From Nectonema munidae (lineage: Eukaryota > Nematomorpha > Nectonematoida > Nectonematidae), in assembly GCA_030549495.1 (NCBI GenBank), contig JAUIRK010001041.1:1116001-1180000 (forward strand): 64,000 nt of DNA, read 5' to 3'. Position numbers and translations under genes: made by a program. The notes beneath the pieces were generated by a model that made no database searches, had not been told where the DNA came from, and was given only the letters and a program-made list of their open reading frames with translations. Below, in pieces: positions 45,701 through 57,056 of this stretch; the first letter of the stretch is position 1, and every line of letters starts with the position of its first letter.

Positions 45701-46182
45701 AATATATGTATGAATAACACTCTTAAACAATTTTCACAAAACACATTCATTACTGATTTATTTTTTAAGTATGCAAACTTTTGACAACCTGAACGTTTTG
45801 ATTTATCTTCGCTTTGGCCTTTATTGTACACTTTCTTTTTATTTCAAATTTTTCTCGCATTCTTGTGCACAGGAGTCTTCTTGAAGACGCTTATGCTTTC
45901 TTTTATCCAAGCAACTCTTAAATGTATTTTTCCTTGAAATTATTTTATCCGTCAACTCCTCTGTATATGATGCATGCATTGATGGCTGCAAAACTAATGT
46001 GTAATCGTACATTTTACCAGTGCCTCATGTTTGCAACGTAATGTGATTTTACCAACTTAAAATTTAAAAATGTAGGGTCCTAAATTTTACATAATTCTTA
46101 TATCAATACAATTTGATACGTTAAAACTTTCCTAAATAAGTTTTTTAATGTTGCATAAACGCAAAACTCGTATCTTCTAGAG
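45701..46182. other. Unassigned DNA with one short minus-strand frame
   Basis: 45839-46012 (minus) is a 57-codon frame starting MYDYTLVLQPSMHASY and rich in Lys, Arg and Cys. It looks less random than its neighbours but matches nothing I know. No splice context was found. Confidence 0.25.
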
Positions 46183-46570
46183 CAGAGGTCGGGAACCTAT
46201 GGCTCGAGAGCCAGACATGGCTCTTTTGATGACTGCATCTGGCTCTCAGATAAATCAGGTAGCTTTCAGGATAAAGGGAGGTATTGCGATAATGCTTAAT
46301 CCTTCTTGCCAATTCTACACTCTCTTAATTTCGTCATCATTACGAATCACGACGACACAAATAAAGCTGATGATGATGCAGACTTTGCTTTAATAAATAA
46401 CTTCGATAAAACAATGTTGTTTAAAATAAATTCAGAGTCTTATTATACTATAAAATTGTTGGTCTTCTTTTTCTTTAGTTGTAATCAGTATTTAAAAATA
46501 TATATGGCTCTCAGAGGATTAGATTTTAAAATATGTGTTTTTTGGGCTCTTTTAATATTCATCTCCAAAT
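46183..46570. mobile_element. hAT-type non-autonomous element, right end lost
   Basis: Begins CAGAGGTCGGGAACCTATGGCTCGAGAGCC, a well-known kind of hAT start, followed by TGGCTCTTTTGATG and TCTGGCTCTCAGATAAATC. A further ATGGCTCTCAGAGG and GGGCTCTTTT occur near 46505-46560. The expected right terminus (CCGACC(C)CTG) was not found, so the right boundary is approximate. Confidence 0.6.
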
Positions 46571-47709
46571 TTTTGAATATTTGACATCAATTTTATCCAA
46601 AACAAGTGACTAATTTTATACCAGAAAACATTAAATTTCAAAAAATATTTTTTTTACTTATTTTTAGTTTTTAAGGGCTGAAAATTTTGCTTTGTAAAAC
46701 TCTATGCTTTCAAAATCGGCCTTTTTGCTACACTGGTAAAATTCCAAGACAATTTGTTTAACTAATGTAGTATTAAGAGTATACATAATCTATAAGCATC
46801 AACGCCTATTTTCTTTGAGTTTCCGAATTTTACAGTTTTCTGTGTCCCTTTTTTATTTGATACCTTGTATACATTTTCATGTTGCCCACTCAAGATAAAG
46901 ACGGGTCATTTTGACCAGAAACCGTAAAACTACGTTTTCTGTTCTTGTGTTGTAATACATAAAACAAAACTAAGGCAAAACGTTTCAATTTATATTGATA
47001 TATTTTTAAATATAAGTTCAAAGAAGAGATGTCTGATCCCAAGTTCATGTGTGATGACAAGTGTGTTGTTATTTTAATAAGTTAGCTTCATTGCATATGT
47101 AATACCTCATTCTCGTAGAGATAAGCATGTTTTAATCTTATTAAAATCAATCAATCAAATACTAAGAGAGTTTGCTACTACTTCCAATTTCAAAATAGGA
47201 AATTTTTTTGTTTCTAAAGCTGGTAGTAGTTTATTATTTATATTTTTGATTTTAAGCGCAAATACAGCCATATTTTTAGACGTTACACTCACGCTCATGA
47301 TACAATTGACACAGTAAGTAAAAAATCTAATGGCAAGGAGGAATCTACAAAAAAAATGTTTGAAGTGAAAAATGAACAAAATTAAAGACAGGATCAGAGT
47401 TGCGCTTTCAGATACAACAGGCAAAAAATGTTTTGGGATTCTTCCTGAGATTTTCTTAAATAAAGTGACAACAGTTCAAAGTGTTGAGGCATTCAGAAGA
47501 AGGTAGCCTTTACTTACTTCTGAGTTAAAAGTACTTTTTTGATCAAGACAAGACAAGGAGGTTGAAGCACAATATAAAAGCACAACTAGAAAGAGAGAAG
47601 AAAGTAGAAGTACAAATATAAAAGAGAGGAACAAAGTGTAGTTAAAAAAATTACATTCAGTAGTGGAGTCGGATCCTAACAATTAACTCAAATGAAACAA
47701 ACACATATG
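46571..47709. other. AT-rich DNA, no gene seen
   Basis: GACGGGTCATTTTGACC at 46900-46916 resembles the subterminal motif of piggyBac D and may be a small remnant. The minus-strand frames at 47155-47424 and 47476-47682 are hydrophobic and unassigned. Confidence 0.35.
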
Positions 47710-47876
47710 GAGGTAAAGCTCTCGTAAGGATATTTTCATCGAAAAGGTACATCCGCACCTCTTGTGTCGAACTATTAGCAAAGAAGGATTGATGCTGGAT
47801 CGAATCCAATAGCTTGTGGCATCAAAGAAATCAGTCTAGACTCAAGACCTAGACCATCTAACTCACTCTTACTTTT
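47710..47876 (-). mobile_element. tRNA-derived SINE, copy 4
   Basis: On the minus strand: a degraded A box (GTGAGTTAGATGGTCTAGG), B-box-like GGATTCGATCC, then AATAGTTCGACACAAGAGG, TGCGGATGTACCTTTTCGATG and a 3' end TTTACCTCCAT. It is the most diverged of the four core-containing copies. Confidence 0.68.
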
Positions 47877-50115
47877 GAAAACAACCAATTAGATAATTCA
47901 TATATAAAATACGGTGACTTTTAACATTCGTATTTTCTAATATTGACGGACTTTTTATAAAAGTTTTATTTGACTTTCATTTCGCGAATAAATATTTCTA
48001 AAATTTTGGATATTTGGCCTAACATTATATTTTTTTAACTCTTTGAGCCCAATATGGAAATTACGGTTGTTTTTAATTTTGTTTATGAAAGATCCTATAT
48101 GTTACAAAAAGTTTCATATAAAAAAACTAAAAATTAAGGAAATTAAATTCTTCTTTAAAATTTACTTTTTTTCAATGTCGAAAAATGACTAAATTGAAAA
48201 ATTTCAATGAATACAGAGAAAGAGTTCAAGTTGATCTCCCCATCCTTATTTTTTTCCAAACATTCACTCTTTAACCAAGTAAATAAATCGATTGCGAATT
48301 TGATGGTATCAATTATTTTTTTTGAAAATCAATCATTGCCAAATATATAAAGTTCAGAATATATTCTACTTGCACTATTTTTTATCTTAATTTATTATAA
48401 GCCAAATTTTAGTAAATAAATTACTCAAAACTTTTCACCTGTCAGTAAATTAGCTTTCACACATTACTATTATTAATATTTAAAATGAACTTATATCCGT
48501 ACACAGTAAATCGAGCATGCTCAATTTGATTCTGAAAATATCTTCGTCACCCTAAATTTTAATTGGGGTTTATTTATCTCTTTCTAATTTGTGGTCAGCT
48601 TTATTTTTTTCATTTTTGAACAAATTTCATTGCGTTTAGCAAATCGACCATTCTCCATTTCGTCATGATGGTATTTTGTACATAAGAAAAATAATACTCC
48701 TTATCAATTCATTACACTTCAATCGAAACATTCAACTTGGCCAAATTTGGAAAAATCTTCCAAATTGTTTGAACAAAGATCTGAATGATTATTATATAAA
48801 TTTGGTTGTGATGAAATTTCTGATAAAGAAATGATAGAATCATTGACTGCTCGTTTTGAAGAAACTTTGGAGTGTGAAGTAATTTTAACAAAAGGAATAC
48901 TTGAACCAATAGATAAAGTTAAAAACTACGCTTAAAAGACTAAAATTTCCCAAGAAAAAATATTAAATTTTAAGCAAAGTGATATACTGACACATTTTTC
49001 TTTAAATTTTGTTCAAATTCGTTGTGCTCATAAATTACTTGTTTAAATTTGATTATTATCGAATAGGGTGGGAAATAGTTTTTTTTATCGAATCGTACGT
49101 TTTTGATTTATATAGGATGAAGTAACATTCAGAACTTCTTTGGCTCACATTAAAATCTATTTACTTCAATGACTAATTTTTAAAATGACACTGTTCTTTC
49201 AAATATACTGCTAAACATATAATTCCTTTATCAAGGTAAGAGAGTGGATATCATGTTTAATTACTTTCCCACACCTTAAAACAAGAATTTTGTTCTTGTT
49301 AAAATTCTTCGCCATTTTAAAAATCCATATTACAGATGGTAGCATCTTCTGCCTCAGTTCTCATAATTGTTTGCTGCAGATATATCGGCAAAAATGGTGA
49401 GTGTGAGATTCAAAATTTCCATCAATTATTTGTTTATGCATTTGCAAAAAATGGATCATCTCTTCCAAGATTTTTGTTTATTAGAGGAAATGATGAAAAT
49501 TAGAATTTTTTAATCAATGAGGTGATTGACTGCTTCATAGTGTTCACAAGCGACTAAAATTTTTAACAAGAGCCATTGCAACGCGAAAGTGTAGTCAAAC
49601 GTGAAATTGATTTTTTTACACTTTTTCAATGATCAGGAAGTTAAAACTTTCCTATTTCGTTGGCACAATGCATCATATTTATTGTTGCATTTCACATATG
49701 TTTCACATTTAAGCTTCTGGAGATTCATCAAAGCCTGCTCTTTCAGGCTCAGCGAATGAAAAAGTGCTGTAATCAAAAGACATAATTTATCAAAGTTGTA
49801 ATTTCATTCATCCTGCACAGAGTAAATTTTCGCAGATCTAAAATTTTAAGTTAACAATTTTTACTGATTAACAGACTGACAAACTATCAATATCATCTAA
49901 CAATAAAAATAAATTGTATAAAAAATTTAATTTTTATAAAAAAAAATGATAATATATTTTTTAATGGAAAAAAAGTCATTTACAAACTCCATCTATTATA
50001 TACCTAGATAGTCAAATAAGACAAAATATAATTTTAAGAGATGAAATGTCTTGCGAAAAAGTGTCTTAGTACACATACACATAAATCTTATGTACACAAA
50101 TGGCAAATTCTTTTA
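47877..50115. other. AT-rich DNA, no gene named
   Basis: TTAACTCTTTGAGCCCAATA at 48037 looks piggyBac-like but has no partner. At 48790-48930 (+) a coding-like stretch (SDKEMIESLTARFEETLECE) ends in a stop and cannot be assigned. The remainder shows nothing. Confidence 0.35.
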
Positions 50116-50123
50116 TACTATAA

Positions 50124-50405
50124 CAGGGATGGCCACATAATATAATAAACAGAGCCATAAATTATCTTTAATATCTTATAAAGAGCCACAACTCAAAATC
50201 AAAGTTTAAATTTTTTTTTGGATTTAATCTCATATTTTCAAGGAAAAAACATAAAATGTAAATTAACAAAAAAATTCCTCTATTCTTGACAAAATAAGTT
50301 TTGAATAAGTAAAAGATTGAGGAATCTAGCTAAAAAAGCTTTCCAACTGGTTAATACGGCTTGGGTTCATACTGCGGCTTCTGAGGCCGCATTTACCCAC
50401 TACTG
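50124..50405. mobile_element. Possible hAT MITE
   Basis: The left CAGGGATGGCCACATAA and right (inverted) CAGTAGTGGGTAAATGCGGCC share the CAG..(A/G)TGG pattern. The flanks TACTATAA and TAGTATAG agree at 6 of 8 positions. The evidence is suggestive only. Confidence 0.4.
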
Positions 50406-50413
50406 TAGTATAG

Positions 50414-51000
50414 CCTACTTTAGTGTGGAGTCTGTGATAGTGTTTTTTTCAAAAGAAAATATATAGCCCCAAAGCCCAGCTTATAAAAGATAGGGTAGCA
50501 TGTAAATGCATCGGAATTTCAAATAAAACTTTGAATCAAATGATTAATGCCTCTTTTTTGAAAAAAGAATAATTTCCATTTGCCCAAATGTTCAAATAAC
50601 TATAATTTTTAAACTACCAGTGAATTATTTAGTGGAGTTGTTTGTATATAATATGTTGCAGGAGGAAAACTTTTTCGCCTCTTATTAAGTGTCAAGAATC
50701 GAATAGTTTCTTTGTATTTTCTTCTACTTTGTCATTATTCTTTAGTGACAAAAACGCTATACAACCATCTTCATCATTCAAAGACAGGGTATCTTAATTT
50801 TTGAATCGATTAAGCCTTTCTCCCAAACAATATCGATCATTTCTCTCTCATTCAATTATAAAGGAATGAGCAAACGTTGTCCCAGAGTAATATTCAAAGC
50901 ATGCCTCGCTTAATTAGTTATTTGTTTCGAATCAACTTGTTTCTTTGATAAGAGTTGAAATGCATTTTTCTCACATAACTTTTGTTTTCATGGTGGAAGT
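50414..51000. other. Unassigned DNA into which the next hAT element inserted
   Basis: Contains coding-like pieces near 50960-51000 that continue after the hAT at 51688 (HGGSVYTVEDRINKYK when joined). The family is unknown. Confidence 0.3.
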
Positions 51001-51008
51001 GTCTACAC

Positions 51009-51679
51009 TAGGGTGTCCACCCCGGGATTCCTCGTCCTCGAGTCCCCGGGGAATCGTGAAATTTCAAAATCCTCGCCCTCGAAAAAAAATTTTAAATTTC
51101 CTCGGGGAATTTTTGTCGAATCCGACGACAAAAATATCGAAGTAACGGAGAAGAAAGATGAAAGATTAATCGTTAGCAACCAAAAAACAGAGAAGAAAAG
51201 CGTGAAGGAGGAATTGGACGAATTTCTGAAGATTAATGAAAATGAAGAACGTGAAACTGAAAGCAAGATTTCAAGCATAGAGGAAATAATGAAAAAAACA
51301 TTTGACCTTTATTTAGAAACAAATAGGAGGCCCGAAGTTTTAGAAACTTTATTCAAAAATTTAAAGAGCATAAAACCAACTTCTGTTGATGCCGAAAGAG
51401 TGTTTTCCTCAATGGGTTATTTTTATACAAAAATAAGAAACCAGTTGAATGATGAAACTTTTAACGCTCTAATTTTTCTTAGATATTTTTTTAAAACATA
51501 AATCTTTTATGCATTAAAATTTTTTTCAATAAAAATCTTATATGAGACTTTTAAATTTTCTTTTCTGAACAGTTTTTACTGTAAAAAAAATCGCTTTTTC
51601 TTCCCCGGGGAAATTTTCAAAAATTACGAGGTCCTCGTTCCCCGGGGAATGAAAAAAAGACCTTAAAGTGGACACACTA
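51009..51679 (+). mobile_element. Short hAT element with perfect target duplication
   Basis: The flanks GTCTACAC at 51001-51008 and 51680-51687 are identical 8-bp duplications. Ends are TAGGGTGTCCAC and, inverted, TAGTGTGTCCAC. Subterminal CCCCGGGG-containing motifs (TCCCCGGGGAAT, CCTCGGGGAAT and their inverses) are repeated at both ends. At 671 bp, with an open frame covering most of its length, it looks like a recent insertion of an internally deleted hAT. Confidence 0.92.
51013..51501 (+). CDS. hAT dimerisation-domain protein (deleted transposase)
   Basis: A 162-residue open frame that begins inside the left terminal repeat. Residues 1-35 are translated terminal sequence. Residues 35-100 are charged and Glu/Lys-rich, with coiled-coil-like potential. 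Residues 105-162 form the hAT C-terminal domain (LFKNLKSIKPTSVDAERVFS, TKIRNQLNDETFNALIFLR). The BED finger and the DDE catalytic core are absent, so it cannot transpose DNA itself. It could in principle dimerise with full-length transposase, as deleted P-element products do, but that is inference. The first Met is unlikely to be a natural start, because the transcript would need an external promoter. Confidence 0.68.
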   Translation: MSTPGFLVLESPGNREISKSSPSKKNFKFPRGIFVESDDKNIEVTEKKDERLIVSNQKTEKKSVKEELDEFLKINENEERETESKISSIEEIMKKTFDLYLETNRRPEVLETLFKNLKSIKPTSVDAERVFSSMGYFYTKIRNQLNDETFNALIFLRYFFKT

Positions 51680-51687
51680 GTCTACAC

Positions 51688-52053
51688 GGTAGAAGATCGA
51701 ATTAACAAGTATAAGGCTTCTCATGTTTTTCTTCACGATCTGCAATGAAATTTTGACATAGTTTGTTTGGCTCTACATAGAAAAAAGGCTCTTCCAGATT
51801 CTGCACTAGTTGATTTAATGATTAATAAACTTCAGTATAGCTTTCTAAGGGTTCATGTGGTCTCGCTATTACCCTAAGTAGATTTATTTATTTACCCAAA
51901 TCGAGAGTTTACGGAAAAACTATATTAGCAGCTGCCCGGGCAAGTGTTAATCACAAGGTGATTGATTGACAGTCTATTAGAGATGGGTATACTAGTTTTA
52001 AGATGTACCAAGACGGGGGGAGGTAAGGCAAAAATTTGTCAAGAAATCGACGT
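51688..52053 (+). other. Coding-like shards of unknown element
   Basis: Reads RINKYKASHVFLHDLQ, a stop, then CLALHREKALPDSALVDLM in the frame that continues across the hAT target site. It is probably an old transposon coding region; the family is not recognised. Confidence 0.3.
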
Positions 52054-52541
52054 TAGCGTAGTTGTCAACTCTACTGCTTTCGGCAGTAGACTACCACTTT
52101 TCGGCCCTTTTTTTGGTCTAGCACTTTTGAGATGGGTTCTACCGCTTTTTGAAATTTTTACAGCTTTTGAATGCTAAAATTTTTATTGGCACACGTTGAG
52201 CATATACATCCTGTGCTTAATATTTGTTTTTTTTTTTACTTTTTTTTCATCGATTTATGTTTTTACATAAATATTTAGACTATTTAAATTATGTAAACCA
52301 ATTTTTACTTCTTGAAGAATGAGTAATAATAAAAATAAAACAAAAAGTCGCTACGACAAGTATTTTAAAGAAGAATGGATTCAAAAATTTGAACTTATTA
52401 TTACTAAATTCAAATTAGGTTCTTCCCATGCATTTTGTCGTACTTGCAAAAAAAAGGATAAAAAATTTTTAGGGTCCATGGGTCGTTTTCGAAAAAAAGT
52501 CTACCGCTTTGGTCTTCTGTGAGGTTGGCAACTATGCGTTA
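52054..52541 (+). mobile_element. hAT-like miniature element with BED-finger start
   Basis: Inverted ends TAGCGTAGTTGTCAACTCTA and (inverted) TAACGCATAGTTGCCAACCT. Both subterminal regions contain GTCTACCGCTTT/CTACCGCTTT-type motifs. No target duplication was seen. Inside, 52319-52522 encodes the beginning of a transposase, so most of the gene has been deleted. Confidence 0.6.
52319..52522 (+). pseudogene. hAT transposase N-terminus (BED-like finger)
   Basis: A 67-residue frame starting MSNNKNKTKSRYDKYFKEEW and containing HAFCRTCKKK, the Cys-x2-Cys half of a BED zinc finger. The frame then runs into the right terminal repeat and stops. The catalytic and dimerisation regions are missing. Confidence 0.55.
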
Positions 52542-53456
52542 GTTATAATAGAGTTATTTCAAAGGCAGTAGTGCGCACATTCGAAAGTCATACACCTAAG
52601 GAGAAACAGTTTATTAAGATTCGTGAAACTGACGTTTATCTTTTACGACGCCATCTCTACTTTGATATTGCTGCATCCAATCCAGAGAAATGCTTTCAAA
52701 TATTCTTTTCCAAACACTGATAAAAATTTCTCCATCTTTGAAAGCTCATCATCGGATTCAAAAATTAAGTGATGAAATTCAGCAAATTTTTTTTCTTTGT
52801 GATTCTCTAAAAACCCTTACAGGCTTTGGTTTTCTAAAATTCTGCTTTTTTTTCAATGAATTTTTATATAAATTAAAGCAAACGATTTTTAATTTATGGA
52901 AGACTGGTCTCCCATTGTACATAAAAGGTTTAACAAGCCATTTGTTAGGAAAACAATATACATCAACAATAATTCGACTGTCAAAGAGATTCTGCAACAA
53001 GAATGACATTTTAATTCTAACCCACTACTTTGAAACGTGATTGAGTGGCAGATTTACTCTCAGTACATAAATTGTGGATTCCAAACTCCGCTTCATGAAT
53101 TCAAATTTATCAGATTATAGACATAGACATGCTAACAGAGGACAGCATAACTTTTTTTTGCATCTCATGTAATTAGCCTTTTGTTTCCATAACGATGTAC
53201 TTTTCTCCCCCATTCTTTATTGAAAAGACGACATTCAGTAGCTATAATGAATGATCTATTTAATGTCATAGAATCTGAATAAAAAATTTTTTTTAATTGC
53301 TTTCTTCCTTTTTCATACTAGCTGGGTGAATGCGCATTGCATGACTAATTTCACGTGCCGGCCGTTTTGTTGACACCTCCTCTCGAACATTGATTCAGCT
53401 CTGTGGATTCTGCTTCTATTTCCGCATTATCCACCTTGCTAAATTAGGACTTAGGG
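52542..53456. other. Unassigned DNA with ORF-like segments
   Basis: About 52570-52720 (+) reads TFESHTPKEKQFIKIRETD and on to a stop. A 116-residue frame lies at 52690-53040. Neither resembles a family I know. They may be remains of one old element. Confidence 0.25.
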
Positions 53457-53464
53457 ATTTAGAA

Positions 53465-53753
53465 CAGTGTTTCTCAAACTTTTCCTACTTAACGCCACCT
53501 TAGAAAACAACTAACTCCATTTTATGCCATACGACCTTTTGGAAAGTGTATGACCTCCATGGAAAGAGAATTTTAATTCTTTTTGGTATCCAAACATTAT
53601 AGTCACTTATATAAATTATCTTCCAAGGTATAACAATCATATAGGTTATGCAATATATTTCTTTGTTTCAATCAAGAAGAAAATTTAATGCATAACACTA
53701 AGAATTTACAAATGCACCATTGGGGACGCGAATGCCCACGTTTGGAACCACTG
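53465..53753. mobile_element. hAT MITE, 289 bp
   Basis: Ends CAGTGTTTCTCAAACTTTTCC and, inverted, CAGTGGTTCCAAACGTGGG. The flanks ATTTAGAA (53457-53464) and ATCTAGAA (53754-53761) match at 7 of 8 positions. Non-coding. Confidence 0.82.
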
Positions 53754-53761
53754 ATCTAGAA

Positions 53762-54262
53762 GATAACGTAGCTTTTGTAGAGAGTATCTCTAACTGAGTG
53801 AGCTTTTTTTAAGAATCTTTCTCAACCTATTGTATAAATCGCTTACTAAGATTTTAAAAAAATTATAAATCACCCACTATGATGTTAAAAAATACCGAAA
53901 ACCTTTAACGCTTACTAAGACATTGAATTGAATTTTTCATTCCGTTTAAGTTTAATAAAATTTTCTTCTAGAGATTTCATATTGCAAGAAAATGATGGAG
54001 TTATCACCGATTCTTCTATTTTCAGTTCAAGCAAATTCTTAATTATTAAAAATTAGTCATGTTCCAGCTTCATTTTGACTACATTAAATTCTTTGGTAAG
54101 TAAGCTTTTGGAAAATTATTTTAATATTTGTTTATTCAATTTCGAAATGTTTTTTAAAAAAAATTGTTCACATGAATTCCATTTTCTCCCTCCCACGGTT
54201 GAGAAACTCTGGACATTAGACTATGGACCCCGTCTTTGCGAATTTTAGATACTTCAGCTTAA
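53762..54262. other. AT-rich DNA, no gene seen
   Basis: No family or repeat end could be recognised between the MITE and the small frame at 54263. Confidence 0.4.
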
Positions 54263-54418
54263 ATCTGTTGGCAGGAATTTGAAGATGTTAGGCCCAAGCG
54301 ACAATGGAAATTGGAAGAGTTCTTCAAGACAATTTACTCAAATCTCGGAACAAAACAAGATAATGAAATTATCCAAATTGTGAAAAAAAGCAATGATTTT
54401 GCTGCGAAATTTTACTGA
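54263..54418 (+). other. Short coding-like segment, possible terminal exon
   Basis: After TTGGCAG (possible acceptor at 54274), the frame reads EFEDVRPKRQWKLEEFFKTI and continues, well balanced in composition, to a stop at 54416, 47 residues in all. It could be the last exon of an unseen gene or a transposon remnant. No upstream partner exon was recognised. Confidence 0.25.
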
Positions 54419-56350
54419 GTTTATATAATACCATAAAAATAACTCAAATATTTTACCAAAAACATAAAATTCTCAATCATTTTTTTTAATTCAATCTTTT
54501 ATCCTTCCTGTATTCACAGATGAAACGAGAAGAAAGAATTTTAAAAATAAGTTAACGTGATTATTTATTTTTTTTATTTTTTTTTTATAAACTTATTATT
54601 AATTTTCATATTGATGACAAATAAAATAATTGGTCAATTACAATATCTGTTTAAATCTGTCTCAATTATTCAGCGTACCCATATGTAGCCGAAACTAGCG
54701 TGGATGCCAACTGTACTGTAAGTACAAAAGATTTATAGGGTGATCGTGATTCTTGGACCACGACAATTGCATAATAACAGTGCTCGCCTGTATTCTAGGG
54801 AGCTGAACAACTTAGAGATTTTTGACATACTGTCAGCACAATGTTTACCAATTAAATAGAGCATTTCTAAAACACTTCTTTCTAATGAGTACGCACACAA
54901 CCTTGAACGATTTAGAAAGCAAGGCTATTTCTTTATTTTTAGTAAAAAAGATCGAAGTTAAAGATTAAAAATGGTTAATCTAATGTAAACTCACTATTTT
55001 TTATGAAAATTTGTGTAAAAAATTTAACCTTGAAATGTGGTTGTGCATTTCCTATTATTATTATTGACAAAGGAATTAACTTTTCGCATCTTGAATTGTG
55101 GAATGTTAGATGATTTAAATGAGAGCTTGGAAAAGAGGTACGGACGGTATCAAAGCACACACAGCCGATTTGCCAACATACTACAAAAGTATTCACCATT
55201 TTTTTTATTAATCTTCAAACCTTTTCTCTGCCGGAAAAAGCCTTTGTGAACAGGTGGTCTCTAAAGGTTTGATAAACTCAATCCGAATTAATTAGGAATA
55301 GCAAAATTAAGAGTATTTTTTATCCAACTTTTAAAAAAGCAGATACTTTATCATGATAAAATTCTGATCATAATGAAGGATTCACGTGAATTCAACTCCA
55401 AAAAGCTGGATTTAACTAAAATATCATGTCAAATTATTTGCCCATTTTTATGAAATAATAATTTAGTATTTGCGCAAAACATCGATCATTTTTCTCTTTT
55501 CCCTACACACTCAGCATACATTTTTGCATTTTCATTTATAACATATTGCTACCAGATATGCATGCGTAGCACAACGTTTTTATCCACAAATGTTACAGGC
55601 AAGCGCACACAGAAACAAAACAGAAATACAAACACACCAAAACTACCATAGTCTCTTCTCATATTAATTGGCTTATGTAAATCTTTATTCGGAAAAAATA
55701 TGGCCAAATTCTTTGTTCGGCCTATATCTCCAGGCATACACTGTTTCTTTCCTATATCAAGGAGTATAAATGTTTGTATTTCTCTTACGACATCAATCGA
55801 TCGAATTTCACTAGATCATGAGACATCATCGCTTTTTAATTTATTGATGCGTGCATGCATTCATTATAAACTTGTTGTTTACATCCATCCCATGATTATT
55901 TTATTATTGGCTTGACGCTAAGATTACTTCTGATGAGATAGAGATTGTCTTGGATTTTTTGATAAGAGTGTTTGAAATATTACAGATATTTTCATTACAG
56001 GTAAGTTACCGAAAGTGATATATTTATCATCGATTTTTACGATTTAGATTACACGGCAAAAAACGAAGTTTCTTGGTTGTCTTTCCCCCTGTGAGACAAT
56101 TTTCATATTGATGATAAATTATCCTATGTGGACAAACAAAATCATTCGAAACGGTTTTTATTGAACACAGAAAAAACATTTTGATTAATGACATCAATAA
56201 AATTTTATTATAAAGAAAAAAATATACGTAATATTAAAAAAATATTGACAAATTCTACGCAGGTAAAGGCTTTTTCAGATTCAACACTTGTTGGCTTATA
56301 ATGGTTAATAAACGTTTGCTCTACTATCTCACAATCTTGTTTTCTTAACC
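54419..56350. other. AT-rich DNA, no gene seen
   Basis: Frames at 54975-55249 and 55549-55915 on both strands are short, overlap each other and match nothing. No tandem or inverted structure was recognised. Confidence 0.45.
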
Positions 56351-56358
56351 ATATAAGT

Positions 56359-56669
56359 CAGGTGTTCTTAACATTTATTCAGTCACTGACCCCTTTAAAA
56401 AGCTATGGACCCCCTCCAAGAAAATTTTCACATAAAAGTCATAAAAAAAACCTTGCATCCAATTAATATTTGTACTTGCAAAAAAATGCTTAAAGTTTTT
56501 ATTAAATTGATCTACTATAAAATGTTTTTGAATATTTATAAAATAATTTAATCAAAAAAATGTATATGAAAGTATATTTATAATTTTAAATTAAAAAAAA
56601 TGGGTTTTTTAATTTGACCCTCATGGACCTTTTGAAAAGGGTCCATGGACTACAAGTTAAGGATCCCTG
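56359..56669. mobile_element. hAT MITE, 311 bp
   Basis: Ends CAGGTGTTCTTAAC and, inverted, CAGGGATCCTTAAC. The flanks ATATAAGT (56351-56358) and CTATAAGT (56670-56677) match at 7 of 8 positions. Subterminal CTATGGACCCCC and GGGTCCATGGAC are mirrored. Non-coding. Confidence 0.85.
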
Positions 56670-57056
56670 CTATAAGTGTTTGGAGGGAGCGTAAAAAGCC
56701 CCCTCCCCCTCTCTCGCATACTCATCTCAAAAAGTTTTTGTAAAAAATTGGTTGAAACTAACCCTTCCAACTACATGGCTTTTGCTAAAATATGTAGCTG
56801 TGTATTTTAATACTATTTATTGTAGTTGAATGACTCTCGTCAAAAACTGTCAATCAAAATTTTGATTTTATCTGCAGTTTAACCTAACTTTAACTCGAAA
56901 AAAAATATTAATAATAATATACCGTTTTGAACACATATAACTTATATATATTTAATTTTTAGAAAATGTAAACCAAAATTCTGATTGATGATAAATAAAA
57001 CTAATTAGAAAAACATTCATTAAAATTTTACATAAGGTTAATTATTTTATACCAAT

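Noticed and set aside
45839-46012. 57-residue minus-strand frame
   Set aside because: Protein-like composition but no recognisable family, no splice sites and very short; not claimed as a gene.
47340-47510. Possible LINE C-terminus (FGILPEIFLNKV then SVEAFRRR)
   Set aside because: It weakly resembles the WNxLPxxIV...SVxxFKxxL ending of CR1-like proteins but lacks the Trp-Asn and any upstream reverse transcriptase.
52690-53040. 116-residue frame
   Set aside because: Leu/Phe-rich, no motif, no conserved neighbour; could be chance or an old unknown element.
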